Shown here piece by piece: positions 46,209 through 57,627 of a stretch of DNA of 64,000 nt (its first letter is position 1; each line of letters begins with the position of its first letter). Source of the DNA: Coniferiporia sulphurascens (Eukaryota; Basidiomycota; Agaricomycetes; Hymenochaetales; Hymenochaetaceae); assembly GCA_002794785.1 (NCBI GenBank), contig NBBA01000009.1, positions 1,240,001 to 1,304,000 on the forward strand. The letters run 5' to 3'. The position numbers and the translations under genes were made by a program. The notes beneath the pieces were generated by a model, which was not told the DNA's origin, did no database searches, and saw only the letters and a program-made list of their open reading frames with translations.

Positions 46209-47327
46209 ATGGCGAATACCACTGTCCGAAATGCCCTCTCAATTCACGGCCAAAATCCACAAGTAAACACTCCGCGTCGTTTCATTCGAGAGGACAGACA
46301 GCTAACACACTTCTGAAGTTCTTAGTCGAGACCGTCATTCGCAACCGCATTTACGAGTCGCAATACTGGAAGGAGCACTGTTTCGCGCTTACAGGTGCGC
46401 TTTCTGCCGTTTTCCACACGCTTGCGTTGATAGCTGAGATGGTTTGGCATTCAGCGGAGACCCTCATCGACCGTGCTATCGAGGTGAAGGCCATCGGGGG
46501 TGTATATGGGAACCAGAAACCCACGGAGTTCATATGCCTGCTCCTCAAGCTACTTCAGATACAGCCGGAGAAGGAGATTCTGGTAGAGTATCTGCAGGTT
46601 GACGAGTTCAAGTACGTGATTTCGCCTCTGTGTATTAATGGACCTGTGTAATATTGTCCGCAGGTATTTAAGGGCCCTTGCGGCAATATACATACGGTTG
46701 ACGTTCCGTGCTGTGGAAGTGTACGAGATTCTTGAGCCGCTGTTAAAAGACTATAGGAAACTTAGGCTGAGGGATATGGGTGCGTTCCTATTCTTTTGCA
46801 TGGTTTTCTTTCCACAACCTCTGACTCGGACCGAAAATAAAATCGTGATAAAAGCTGGTTACTCCTTAACATACATGGACGAGTTTGTGGATCAGCTCCT
46901 AACAGAGGAGCGTGTGTGCGATATCATACTGCCGCGCATCGCCAAGCGCGGGGTGCTCGAAGAAAACGTTGAGCTGGGGCCACGGAAGAGTCTCCTGCTA
47001 GACGCTATGGAGGGTAGAACTGAACGCGAGCGGAGTCGTAGTCGCAGTCGCAGTCGCAGCAAAAGTGCAGACAGGAGCGACAGGTCCGACAGGAGTCGAA
47101 GCAGAAGTGCAGATGGGGCTGCGAATGGAGTTGCGAATGGGAGGGATAGCCGGTCGCCGGATAGGAGGAGCGCATCTGTGTCGGACGCAGGCTCGCGATA
47201 CGTTTCGCGGAGCCCTTCTCGATCACGTTCACGCTCACGCTCAAAATCTCAATCACCATATAGGTCCCGCAGCCGAAGTATTTCACCCGACCGGATGGAC
47301 GCTGATTCGGCGCCTCCCGTAGAGTAA
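46209..47327 (+). CDS. PRP38: PRP38 pre-mRNA splicing factor with RS tail
   Basis: Component of the spliceosome (B complex) needed for activation. Seen: MANTTVRNALSIHGQNPQ, FLVETVIRNRIYESQYWKEH and CFALT, then AETLIDRAIEVKAIGGVYGN, QKPTEFICLLLKLLQIQPEK, EYLQVDEFK joined to YLRALAAIYIRLTFRAVEVY, EILEPLLKDYRKLRLRDM, and after an intron YSLTYMDEFVDQLLTEERVC, DIILPRIAKRGVLEE, all standard for the family. The C-terminus is a long arginine-serine domain (RSRSRSRSRSKSADRS), as in metazoan PRP38A but absent from budding yeast. Five exons. The ATG has a near-perfect Kozak context. Confidence 0.95.
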
Positions 47328-47400
47328 ATATTTCGTATCTCACTCGTCGGGTTTCAGAGGGTAGTAGATTGTATTAGTAATAGTAATATGTGTCTAGATA

Positions 47401-48391
47401 TTAACGAGGCTTTTCGAACTCTTCAGATTTAAACTTCTTCAGCTCTGCAGAAATGGACTTCCAGCGGTCCTGTGAAAGAGGATTCTTCGCGAGTGCAGTC
47501 GACGATAAGTAGCCTCGGTTGCGCCAGTTCATGTACCATTCTGCCCGGCGCAAGGTGACATTAGAGCCAGCCAAAAAAAGAGGTAAAAGGAAGAGCATAC
47601 CGATGTCCTGCCTCCGCGACGGTGCAGCATCCTTCCTGTCCGTCCGTCCCTTGACGCAGTCCCGGAGCGACAAAACGTTGTAGTATTTGCAGAAAACTGA
47701 GCCTCCCAACTTCTCGACCGCCTTTATGGCAGTTTGGGAAGCACGCGACGGCACAATATGAATTGGTGCCTTCAGATGCTCTGCACCCTATAACACACGG
47801 GGAAATAGATCGTCAGAGCTGCTTGACGAGGTAGGTTAGAAATTGTACTAACGTCTCCCAGGAGCTTTATTCCGTCGTGGACATTGTGTACGCAGCCGCT
47901 CAACAGGAGTTCGCGCGCTGTAATGGGCTTCTCGGGCGACGAAGTAATCCGCCCCTGGTCTATCCAATGCTGCAGCCTATCGAGGTTTATAGGCGCCCAT
48001 GTCTTGTTGGTGCTAAGTGAGTAGTCTCCAGCTCAGTATGCAGCCCGCACAAGAAACAGCAGACACGCACAAGTTGGTGAATCCTTTCTTCGGGAACCTC
48101 TTCAGGATAGTCGTCTGTCCACCCTCAAAACCAGCCTTGGGTTTCCCATTGCCAGCGCGTGCCTTCTGGCCCTTGTTACCCTTCCCGGAAGTCCCACCAC
48201 GCCCGGAGCCGTCACCACGTCCAACACGTTTTTGCTAAGAAAACATGTAGACGAAGTTCGGAAGTTGAGTAGCGTGTCGTGCGGTACAAGTTCAGCAAAA
48301 GCCAGCTTACGTTCTTCTGGGACCTGGGTGCAGGAGAGAGATTGAAAAGATGAATACGCCCAGCAGACGCTCTGAACCGCGGCAACACCAT
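47401..48391 (-). CDS. MRPL10: Mitochondrial large-subunit ribosomal protein uL15m
   Basis: Structural protein of the mitochondrial 54S subunit (yeast MRPL10, bacterial L15). Seen: [20 protein letters not shown], a basic targeting-like N-terminus; after an intron the uL15 signature [20 protein letters not shown] and [20 protein letters not shown] with [10 protein letters not shown]; then [60 protein letters not shown] and [20 protein letters not shown]. The C-terminal extension ([18 protein letters not shown]) is mitochondrial-type. Four or five exons. Start 48391 is the ATG nearest the family N-terminus within a longer frame. Divergent from the mitochondrial DNA polymerase gene. Confidence 0.92.
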
Positions 48392-48877
48392 AACTCTGAG
48401 GAAAGGGCACTTCAGCGGTGCCGATTGCAGAATGGACTCGGAGTTTCCTGACTTTTCGGGCTCAACCTTGCCGTCACACATGTCACAGTCAACTCGGCAC
48501 CCCTCATTTCGACTGCAGAACCGCAACTCACAAGCTAAAATTTTTTCTTAACCAGCCAAATAAACATATTCAAACTCTATGCGCAACCTCTTGTTGCAAC
48601 ATTTTTTTCTCGACTTTATTTTATTTTATTATCTTCACTACTAGCCTCGAGTCACGTGGTTTACAGAGCAAGAGACTTTTGTGGGAGATCGTCACACAGC
48701 CACTGAGCTTTCGCGCGCATTAGCCGAGACGCCCTGGTTAGTACTCTTTGAATCATTTTTTATTCCGTTTCGCGTCCGTTTCACTTTTCTTATTTACTTC
48801 ACCTCAAATAATCAGGCTTTTCTGCCCGCTACTAGCCCCAGACTATCTCTTGGCCTAGTTTCTCCCCAGTGAGCGGA
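48392..48877. promoter_or_regulatory. Divergent promoter region of uL15m and MIP1
   Basis: 486 bp between two genes that both serve mitochondrial gene expression. It contains a TCACGTGG site at 48652-48659 and an AT-rich tract (about 48600-48632). Co-regulation is possible but not shown. Confidence 0.4.
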
Positions 48878-51800
48878 ATGCTCCTTACTGCGCGACAGAC
48901 GACGAGACGCAACGCGAAGTCGTCTCGTTCCGTTCACGTCTTTAGACAACTCGAGAAAAAGCCGCGCGTGGATTGGCCCCCGAGGAATGGATCTTGGAGT
49001 GCAGGGAACACGTATCGGGGCAGGCAGGGGGGGTCACTTGTGTCCGAAAATGAGAGGAAGGGAGTCGAAAGCTATGGTACGTCGAGTAAAAGACGCAGAT
49101 TAGGACAGTGCCATTAACATTTCCACACAGTGAAAAGAAACGAGCTCGGAGTACAACTCTTGTCTCGGAGACTACACGCACAAATCTTCAAGGGCGTGAC
49201 ATTCCCCCTCCAAACAGAGTGTACGTCAGCCTGGCCAAGGAGCACCTTGCTTCTCATGGGCTTGACTCGTCGCAAGGATCAGTGTTGCCTAGCACCGACT
49301 TTACTCTTCCACCTCTTCAAGGAAGGTCAATCGACGAACATTTCTACCGTATAGGCTCAGAAGCTGCGCAACCGTGGCTCGGTCTCGCAAAGCGTTTTGC
49401 TGAAGTGCAAATACCACCGAGGTCGGAATACTGGCACGTTCATTCGGGGTGGACGAAATATCATTATCGGGAAGATGGTTCCAGTTTCCATGAACTTGTA
49501 TTTGCCCCTGAAGAGGAGATGCTGTCGTTCGATATCGAGACGATGCCTGCTCACCACCCGTATGCAGTCATGGCGTGTGCCATGTCTCAAAATCACTGGT
49601 ACTCCTGGGTATCGCCGTGGCTTCTGGGGGAGACCGACGATCCTCAGCATCTCATTTCCCTTGGTAGCCCCAAGGCACACAGAGTGGTTATCGGCCATAA
49701 TGTATCTTACGATCGCGCACGCGTTCTTGAGGAATATCGCATTGACGGATCAAATTCTCGCTTTATTGATACGATGTCTTTGCACGTGGCTGTCAAGGGT
49801 ATTTCGTCCCATCAGCGACCCGCCTGGATGAAATACAGGAAATCGAAGAAAGAGGAAGAAGAACGTATGGATGAAGCTTACGAGGTTGCTAAAGAATATA
49901 TGCACGACACTGAAGAAAAGCATTCATTGGAAGTGGACACGGTCAAGCGCGCAGACTTGCGGCGCCTGCAACAACAAATCGAGGAGAGCCTTCCACAATT
50001 AATCGCTGATGATGAATCCGGTGAAGCAGAGTCATCCTCAAAGCGTTGGGAGGATATTACGTCCGCAAATTCACTCGCGGATGTCGCCAAACTGCATTGC
50101 GGAATTGGCATAGACAAGGAGATTCGTAACGACTTCATGACGCACACACGCGAAGAGATTCTTGATAATCTTCAAGATTATATGGAATACTGCTCTAAGG
50201 ACGTGGAGGTCACGCATGCCGTGTATGCAAAAGTATTCCCCGACTTTTTGCGTGCGTGCCCCAGCCCGGTGTCTTTTGCTGGGGTAATGACGATGGGCTC
50301 GAGCTTTCTGACCGTTAACGAGCAGTGGGAAGAATACCTGAAGAATGCAGAGGGCGTGTATAGAGAGTTAGACGAGAAGGTCAAGAAACGGTTAGTAGAG
50401 ATGGCCGAGCAGGCGAAGGCACTCATGGAGGACGGAAGCTGGAAAAACGACGTGTGGCTCAGCCAGCTCGACTGGACGCCGAAGGTCGCCGGCAAGTCGC
50501 GAGGCATCGATGTCCCGGCCAAAGTCAAGGTAAATATTTCACTGTTCATTGCAGCACCACAAACTGAAATGTATCAACAGAAATCAAAGGTTAAATCTCG
50601 ATCTTCCTCCGCAACTGGCCAACCTGCTTGGTTCGAGATGCTGTCTACGAATGGTCCTTTTTATCCTTACGTCAAGAACCGCATCCTCCCCCTCCTTTTC
50701 CGCCTTTCCTTTAACGAGAAACCTCTCCGGTTTTCTTCCGACGAGGGCTGGACTTACGTGGACGAAGACGGACAAGTAAAGAGGCCGCATGGACGCGACG
50801 CACGGGTGCAAGTAATTATGGGCAAGACCGTAGGTTTGAAGGAACTTTCGAGTGGGAGGTTGTCCTGTGTAGACATCAAAAGTGCTATGGCCATCGCGAA
50901 TGGCGAAGAGGATGACAAACTAGTTAAAAAAATCATGGCACTCGCGAAGGAAGTTCTTGCGAATGAAAAAGAGCTCTCTGACGACCCTTGGATTTCCCAG
51001 CTTAACTGGAATCGTTCTGAACCCGTGACACTCGAAGAAACTGAACCTCCGAAGCCTGTGCTTTGGCCTAAGTGGTATTGGGAGCTTGCAAAGCCGAAGA
51101 AGGACCAGCCCCCCGGCACACTCGACCTTACCGTACGCAACCGCGTCTCTCCGCTGCTTCTTCACCTCAGCTGGGCTGGCTGGCCACTCTTCCACTCCCG
51201 CGAGCATGGCTGGATCTTCCGCGTTTCTGCTGATGCTCACTACGAAACCCGCGTCAAGAAGTTGGCTTTCTACGATCCTGCAGATGCACACCTGCAGGAG
51301 GCGTCGCTTCGTGATGGTTGTCTATTTTATAAACTTCCTCACAAGGACGGCGAGACCGCAAACGTCGGAAGTCCGTTCGGCAAGACGTTTGTGAAGTACG
51401 CGCAGGATGGGACACTGACTAGTCCCGGTGATGAGGCAAAGGATGCGCTTGACATGAATGCGCAGTGCAGCTATTGGATTAGCTCACGCGACCGTATCCT
51501 CAACCAAATGGTTGTCTGGGACAGCGACAGGGTACGCTTGGGCGCAAACACGAGTCAGAAAGTTCTCGGACCTGGCAAGAAGGTAGGCATGATCCTTCCG
51601 CAGGTGATCGCAATGGGCGCCGTCACACGCCGGGCTATTGAAAAGACATGGCTTACCGCGAGCAACGCGAAAGCAAATCGGGTAGGTTCGGAGTTGAAGA
51701 CTATGGTCCGTGCTCCCGCGGGCTATGCGATCGTCGGCGCAGACGTGGATTCTGAGGAGTTATGGATTTCCAGTGTTATGGGTGACGCTCAGTTTGGGCT

Positions 51801-52968
51801 GCACGGTGCTACAGCGCTCGGATGGATGAATCTTGAAGGCACGAAAGCGTCCGGTACAGACTTGCACTCCAAGACTGCAAGTATCCTTGGTATCTCTCGT
51901 GATCAAGCCAAGGTGTTCAACTATTCCCGTATCTATGGCGCCGGAATGCGTCATGCGGTTCTATTGCTTCTACAATCTAATCCGAACATGCTTCCCGAAG
52001 TCGCGCAGAAACAGGCAGAGAAGCTATATTCTTCGACAAAAGGCAAGAACACGCATAGACCGGACTACTTTGGTCGGAAGTTCTGGTTTGGTGGAAGCGA
52101 GAGCTATGTTTTTAACAAGCTTGAAGAAATCGCCATGTCTGATAAGCCCTTAACACCTGCTCTAGGCTGCGGTGTGACTTATGCCTTGTCCAAGGAGTAT
52201 TTACCCCCTGGTTTTGGAACTGATTACATGACGTCGCGCATCAACTGGGTGGTACAATCTTCGGGAGTTGACTATCTGCACCTTCTCATCGTCTCCATGG
52301 AACATCTGATCGCGAAGTACGACATTAAAGCAAGGTACCTCCTCTCCGTTCATGACGAGTTGCGTTACCTCGTGAAGGAGGAAGACAGGTACCGTGCCGC
52401 CCTCGCACTCCAGATAGCGAATCTATGGACGCGCTGCCTGTTCGCCCATAGACTCGGCATGGACGACCTTCCCCAGGGCGTCGCGTTCTTCTCCGCCGTC
52501 GACGTCGACCACGTGCTCCGCAAAGAGGTAGACCTTCCATGTGTAACACCTTCGCAGCCCACGCCCATTTCCCCGGGTGAGTCGCTGAACATCGCCAAAG
52601 TGCTCGAGAAGACACGCGGCGGCTCACTATGGCGCGACGGTCACGCGATGGAATCCGAGGCAGGCGCGCCGCTCGTCGGCACGCTCGAAGGCTACGTCGC
52701 GCCCGACTGTCTCACACACCGCGCGTCGAGCGCTGGTTTCCTGCGCGCGCAGGCAACAAAAGAGCCCGCCGAGATCAAGCGGCTCTCTGATCTCGAATCG
52801 TGGAGGCCGAGTTCTGGGGACGAGTTCGGCGAGTTCAGCAGGTTCGTTCCCCGGAAGAAGGGGAGACCGCGCAAGGCCTCGACCTCGTCAAGGCAGTCTA
52901 CTAAGTATTCCCCGAGGGACTCGAGCGCCGAAGCTGAAGTATACTACTCTACGAGGGGATCCTCGTGA
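48878..52968 (+). CDS. MIP1: Mitochondrial DNA polymerase gamma (apparent frameshift near the N-terminus)
   Basis: Family A polymerase replicating mitochondrial DNA. Seen: exon 1 from 48878 with a presequence (MLLTARQTTRRNAKSSRSVH), an intron (about 49078-49131), then VKRNELGVQLLSRRLHAQIF, a conserved N-terminal block. The reading frame then breaks at a run of five C at 49204-49208; similarity resumes one frame over with PPPNRVYVSLAKEHLASHGL. Downstream the frame is intact: exonuclease motifs FDIETM, GHNVSYDRARV and YCSKDVEVTHAVY; polymerase motifs VGADVDSEELWISSVMGD, RDQAKVFNYSRIYGAGMR and LSVHDELRYLV. A 51-nt in-frame intron is likely at 50530-50580. A Lys/Ser-rich tail follows. The indel is probably a sequence error, since the rest is well kept, but a genuine mutation is possible. 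Confidence 0.93.
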
Positions 52969-53592
52969 GAGCCGTTGCGTTGTTATATAGATGGGTTCGG
53001 TTGACCTAATTTATCAGCTATATGAAAATATGTCGTAATCGCTACATGTACATTTAAATCGACTCACTGTACCTTTACCCACTAGATCTACTATATACCT
53101 GTTATATTCTTGAGGAAACGGGTTTGCCGTGTTCGAGTGGACCCGCGAATAATAACTTGTGAAAGAAAATCGTGCCTTATTGTTTGCAATCTCACCGGGG
53201 GTATATTTTTTTCCATTATAGTTCATGGGCCGATCTTGTACTAGTACATACATCAAGAATGTAAACTATGCGTATTTACTCGAAAAAAATGCAAAGGCGA
53301 AGTTGACGAATAGGAAGTGAGTGAAAGGCGCGTAGGGAGGACGATAAATAACACAAGCCCCAAGGCGGCGGATATGACAAGAAAGTCATGATCGTGGTAA
53401 TACAGGATATAGGCCGGTGTCGGGAAGCCGGGACTGATAGATACGTATAGATACACTCAGGTGGTCCCAAGTTATTTAATGATACACAGCAGAAAGGTCG
53501 CGATAGATAATGCCGGGTTATTTGGAGCGTTGGATTGTTGCGTGCCGGATTCGCGGAATACAATGCCAGAAAGGAGTGGTAGGGGGAGTCAT
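52969..53592. other. Convergent intergenic region
   Basis: 3' flanks of MIP1 (+) and the small orphan gene (-). AT-rich; short open frames only. Confidence 0.5.
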
Positions 53593-54240
53593 TTAAAAGA
53601 GAAAAGCCGCTTTTGTAAGGCGGCGGCTTTCTGCGTCCTTTATCCGTTCGACGTCGACCATCAGGCTCTCCCTCTGACGCAAAGAGGCAGGTAAGGGTCT
53701 AGTAGGCTGAGGCTGCAAATTTTCTGGTAGGTTTAGATAGTCGCTGGGAACGGCTGTGTGTGCCAGTGCTGGCGCGTAGACGTCCTCGGGCGCCTTTTCC
53801 CCATCGCATTCGGACTGGGACTCATCATCCTAGAAGATAGTTCAATATGTGGTACGTAAAGAAGATTTCTAGAACCAAACTCTACTTACAAAATCGAAGT
53901 CAATTAAGTTCTTCTCCGTCGACATTCTCGTTTGCCCCCACTCTTCCGGCGCGTCGTCTTCATCGCGGTAAGGAGCCTGTCCATAGATTTTGCTTTGCTG
54001 CAGAAGGCCACATGCCTGCAGGGCCTCTGCGCGCCGGCGCCGGACATCATCCGAAGTGAGGAAAGTTGTCCCGGACGGTTTTTCGTTTGAGTGTGAAGAT
54101 ATGCAAGTGAGTTTTTTGAAGAACCGCCTGACCGACGATTTCGAGAGCGAAGGCTGCGTGCGAGACGAATAACTGAAATAGAGAATTAGATGCCATGCAA
54201 ATGTGCGAGAGGTCAGAGGTGTCAGTGCTCACCAGCTCAT
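53593..54240 (-). CDS. Small hydrophilic protein of unknown family (about 175 residues)
   Basis: Three exons join with consistent phases. Exon 1 is only 8 nt (MSC, start at 54240, donor gtgagcac), exon 2 gives YSSRTQPSLSKSSVRRFFKK, then SGTTFLTSDDVRRRRAEALQ, ACGLLQQSKIYGQAPYRDED and EEWGQTRMSTEKNLIDFDF; exon 3 begins after an intron (about 53830-53893) with DDESQSECDGEKAPEDVYAP and ends ESRRLTKAAFLF. The protein is charged, with no signal peptide or membrane segment. The RRxR-rich helix after TSDDV and a mid-protein acidic patch are the only visible features. No family recognised. The codon pattern and clean splice sites support a real gene; the 8-nt first coding exon is the weakest part. Confidence 0.6.
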
Positions 54241-55850
54241 CTTCGCTTCGTGGGAGTGCAAAAGAGAGGAAAATGAGAGGAAGAAATGAACGCGGAATCA
54301 AAAGAGGGGAGTGTGGGATGCTAGAGGCGAGGAGGCTTTATACTTGTACAACAGTGCCGTCACCCGCATCCGCAGCACTTGGTATGTAGTAATGATGACC
54401 ATTCATATTCGGGCTTCCCCCGGTGCTCGGACGCAGGTGCGCATATTCTGTGGCGGTACAGTACATCGTCTTGGCCGCGCGCCTATTGCTACATCGCAGT
54501 GTCCCGCGTCTAAAAAACTGTCCCGCATTTTTTGCCAGCGCAAACACTGTCCAGTGGTATTCGGTAGAACGTCCGGATCTGATTTGACAGACTTGTCACT
54601 GCAGAGACCTCGCTGTCGATTTTTTCCAGCCTCGTCCAGTGCCAATGTCTGTTTCGTACTGTCTGATCAAAGTTTGTGTATTCCGGGCTCGTATGGACAT
54701 TAATTGATGATGGCGGTGGCAATGGGCGGATGTTACAAGCGACTATCATGATCTTGGAGCAAAGTTAGCGTCGCCCCTCATGGGGCAGGCCGCCAGTAAC
54801 GAAGCCAGCCGCTAGCGGGGAAAGGATCAAGATCATCACAGAGAAAGTTCGTTACAGACTCGGAATCAGTACCGCGTCTTCATGGGGGAAGTACGAATCA
54901 CGTCCCGATTCAGACCATTTAGTATCACGAGCACATCGCCTTTCTGTAAGCGATTCAGTCGGAAAAAAAACGGTGCTGATGAACGCCGGTTTTATTAAGG
55001 CACTAATAAATCTTCGAGTTGCGTAGACCCAAAACCAAACGGGCTCCGAGCCTCCAGTGAGTCTCCTTTCGTATAGCCACCCCCAGACGGACGCCAGGCC
55101 ACAAATTGTCGTCGCTAAGGACTCCGAGTCGGGAATCAAGGCTGTTGTCCCGAAGGGTCTGAAGTTTAGACATGTGGTCGCATTCACCGTCTAGCAGTAT
55201 CCTTGCAGTTTGCTGGAGGAGGCTGCCGATGCCAGCTCGAGGGCGAAACCATACGGTTTGCATCGACGAAGGCTTCTCCTTCCCCGCCGTCCCGGGAAGA
55301 ACCGTAATCCAATTCGCTAACTCAGGAAAGCCCAATTTCCTCGGCGGCTGCCTTTAGCTTGCGAGCAAGTCGAATTTTAATTTGTACATACTAAACATCG
55401 ACAATACCAATAAGTTGGACTTCTTGTGTAAAGACTTTGTGCATTCATCGGAAGTCTGGTACACAATCGACGGCTGTTCTACACGATGCGACATGTGCGC
55501 AATGTACACTACTATTTTGAGGTGGCGCAGAAAAGTGAAAGAAAAGAAAGAAAAAAAGAAAAGTAACTGAAGGCTTGCTTGGATGATGGTTGTGTGTGAA
55601 TATTGCTGGAGAAAATAACAAAAGTGTTCGACAATGACGCCAAATGGCGGAGGGCTGTAAGGTAAGGCAAAAAAAGCGGAAAATACTGAAGAGGACCATG
55701 TCGCAGTAGCCCCCATCCACTCCAAACTACCCAGAGTCCGCACGCGTGACCACAGTTTGCGTTTGTCGGCGAGGGACTGGCTTGCTTCGAGCGTATGGGA
55801 TGCCACGGCGACCATAAAGAAAAGGATGAGCGAAGCACATCGCGGCGTGC
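54241..55850. other. Intergenic region with unassigned open frames
   Basis: 1.6 kb. The minus strand has two overlapping frames (55003-55335 and 54852-55187) of about 110 codons each, and the plus strand one of 130 codons (54311-54703). None shows a known domain or a convincing set of introns. A degenerate gene cannot be excluded. Confidence 0.4.
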
Positions 55851-56956
55851 TCACGGTTTGCGGAACTCGCAAAGCACAGTGTATATTGTATTGAAAGCTG
55901 TGTAGATCTCCTCCCTGACCTTCATGGCGCAAGGAAGGGTTAGCAACACATCCAACTATGAACAGCCAACGGCAGGGACTGTTGAATGGATGATAAATGA
56001 AGTGGCTGATAATCACCTTTGCACCAGTGAGGACGATCTTGCCAGAAACGAAGATCAGCAGCACGACCTTCGGTTTAATCATGCGGTAGATGAGACCAGG
56101 GAACAGCTATTGCATGTTCAGAATCGTACGAAAAAGAACCATGTGACTATACGAACCTCAGGCTCGTAGCTGCTGAACTGTCCGTGGCTGTACGCTAGCC
56201 CCTCCAAACGAATGGGGAACTTAACGTCGCAACTGCCCACAATATTTTGAATTTTAAACTCGGAGAATTTAGCATCAAAGCCGAGTTTCTGCACAATGCG
56301 CGCGTATTTGCGCGACGCCAGCCGTGAGTCATCTTCGGACTTGGCTCCCGTCACGACCATTTTTCCCGACGCAAAAATTAGAGCGGTCGTCTTCGGGTCG
56401 CGAATACGCATGATAACAGCTGCGAAACGCTGGTGATGTGCAAGAGAAGCACAGGCACCTAGCGGATAAAATAACATGGAATACTGACCTTCGGATTGTA
56501 TTCAGCATTTCGTGCGTGCAGCGCAATAGTTTTAAGGTCCAGACGACAGTCAAGATTCACAGTCGCGACAATGTTTTGGAGGGTAGGTATGATGCCCTCG
56601 ACAGCAGTGATGTGCTGCTGCTCGAGAGTGAGCGGAGCAGGTGTCGCGGGCGCTGCAATGGGGACAAGAGGCGCCATGGACGAAGGTCCAGCCCCAGCGT
56701 TGCTCGGTGCATAAAGCTGAGGTTTCATTGGATACGCCGGCTGTGTCATAGCTGGCTGCGAAGGGGGCACATAACCTCCCGGCAATGCGAGGCTCGAAGG
56801 ACCTGGAAGCGCGAGCGATGACTGAAGCTGCTGTTGCTGCTGCTGTTGTTGTTGCTGTTGCTGAGCCTGATGTTGCGCCTGAAGCTGCTGCTGCACATAT
56901 TGACTCTGCTGCGGTTGCGAACGTCCGAAAGTAATTTGGCGTGAAGGCAAAGACAT
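55851..56956 (-). CDS. SPT15: TATA-box-binding protein with polyglutamine N-terminus
   Basis: General transcription factor that binds TATA elements for all three RNA polymerases. Seen: start 56956 ([20 protein letters not shown]), a polyglutamine run of twelve or more residues, a proline/alanine-rich stretch, then the saddle domain, repeat 1 ([80 protein letters not shown]) and repeat 2 ([50 protein letters not shown]). The last exon gives [20 protein letters not shown] and the stop at 55851-55853. The glutamine tract, unlike yeast TBP but like animal TBP, is encoded by mixed CAG/CAA. Domain identity is certain. Confidence 0.97.
56826..56866 (-). repeat. CAG/CAA polyglutamine-coding repeat in TBP
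   Basis: Trinucleotide run read as CTG/TTG on the plus strand, encoding the polyglutamine part of TBP. Imperfect, with CAA interruptions; length may vary between strains. Confidence 0.8.
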
Positions 56957-57627
56957 GTTGAGCAACGACGAGGGCAGCTGATGGCAAAAAGAAAAAAAGT
57001 TGAGGCACGTGAGTGGCTGTGCTGTGCAGGGGGCTGAAACGGGGGAGTCGAGGTCGCGGGATCCTGGCCTCTTATATACCATCCAAATTCAAGCTCCGCC
57101 CGAACCACCTTCTTTATTAGTCACTGTGGTGGCTCTTAGTTCTCTCGGTGGCAACCACCACGACTGCTTTGACTCACCATTCTGCCTTTTTGTAGTCTGC
57201 GTTAGGTCCAGAACAGGCCTATGGGTAAGGGGCATGCTTCCAAAGCGTCCACAGCCACGAGCAACTGCCCTTGGACACAGTAGACAAATTTCCAAATCAT
57301 CTTATCGAATATGCTTCCTATTCTCAGATCTCAGCGCTTAAAGCTTACATAGCCCTGCTTGCACGGGTTTTTCCGAACATCTTAATCCAACGAAGACGAT
57401 GAACAGACGCTCAGGCAACAATCGTAGCTGTCCATCTTTGGATCAATCCGCAGTCTTCGGACGGGGCTACCAACAGCACAGCATCGCGCGTTCTTGATAC
57501 CGGTCAGTTGATGCGGTCAAGGATGGCACACCCTGTACCGTCACACGAGTTGCAGCGGCTGCAAAGATACAAGATAATAGCGCAACTCCTCCCTGATATA
57601 TCCTATGACACATATACAAATTTGGGC
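56957..57627. other. Intergenic: TBP promoter side and WRS1 3' flank
   Basis: A CACGTG site lies at 57006-57011, about 50 bp upstream of the TBP start codon. No other element is recognised. Confidence 0.45.

Noticed and set aside
49108..49200. An ATG at 49108 giving one uninterrupted 1286-codon polymerase frame
   Set aside because: Its first 30 or so residues match nothing, while the other frame carries the conserved LLSRRLHAQIF block and joins by a good intron to a targeting peptide, so the real start is at 48878.
54852..55335. Two overlapping minus-strand frames of about 110 codons
   Set aside because: No domain, no consistent exon join and no similarity; left as unassigned sequence.
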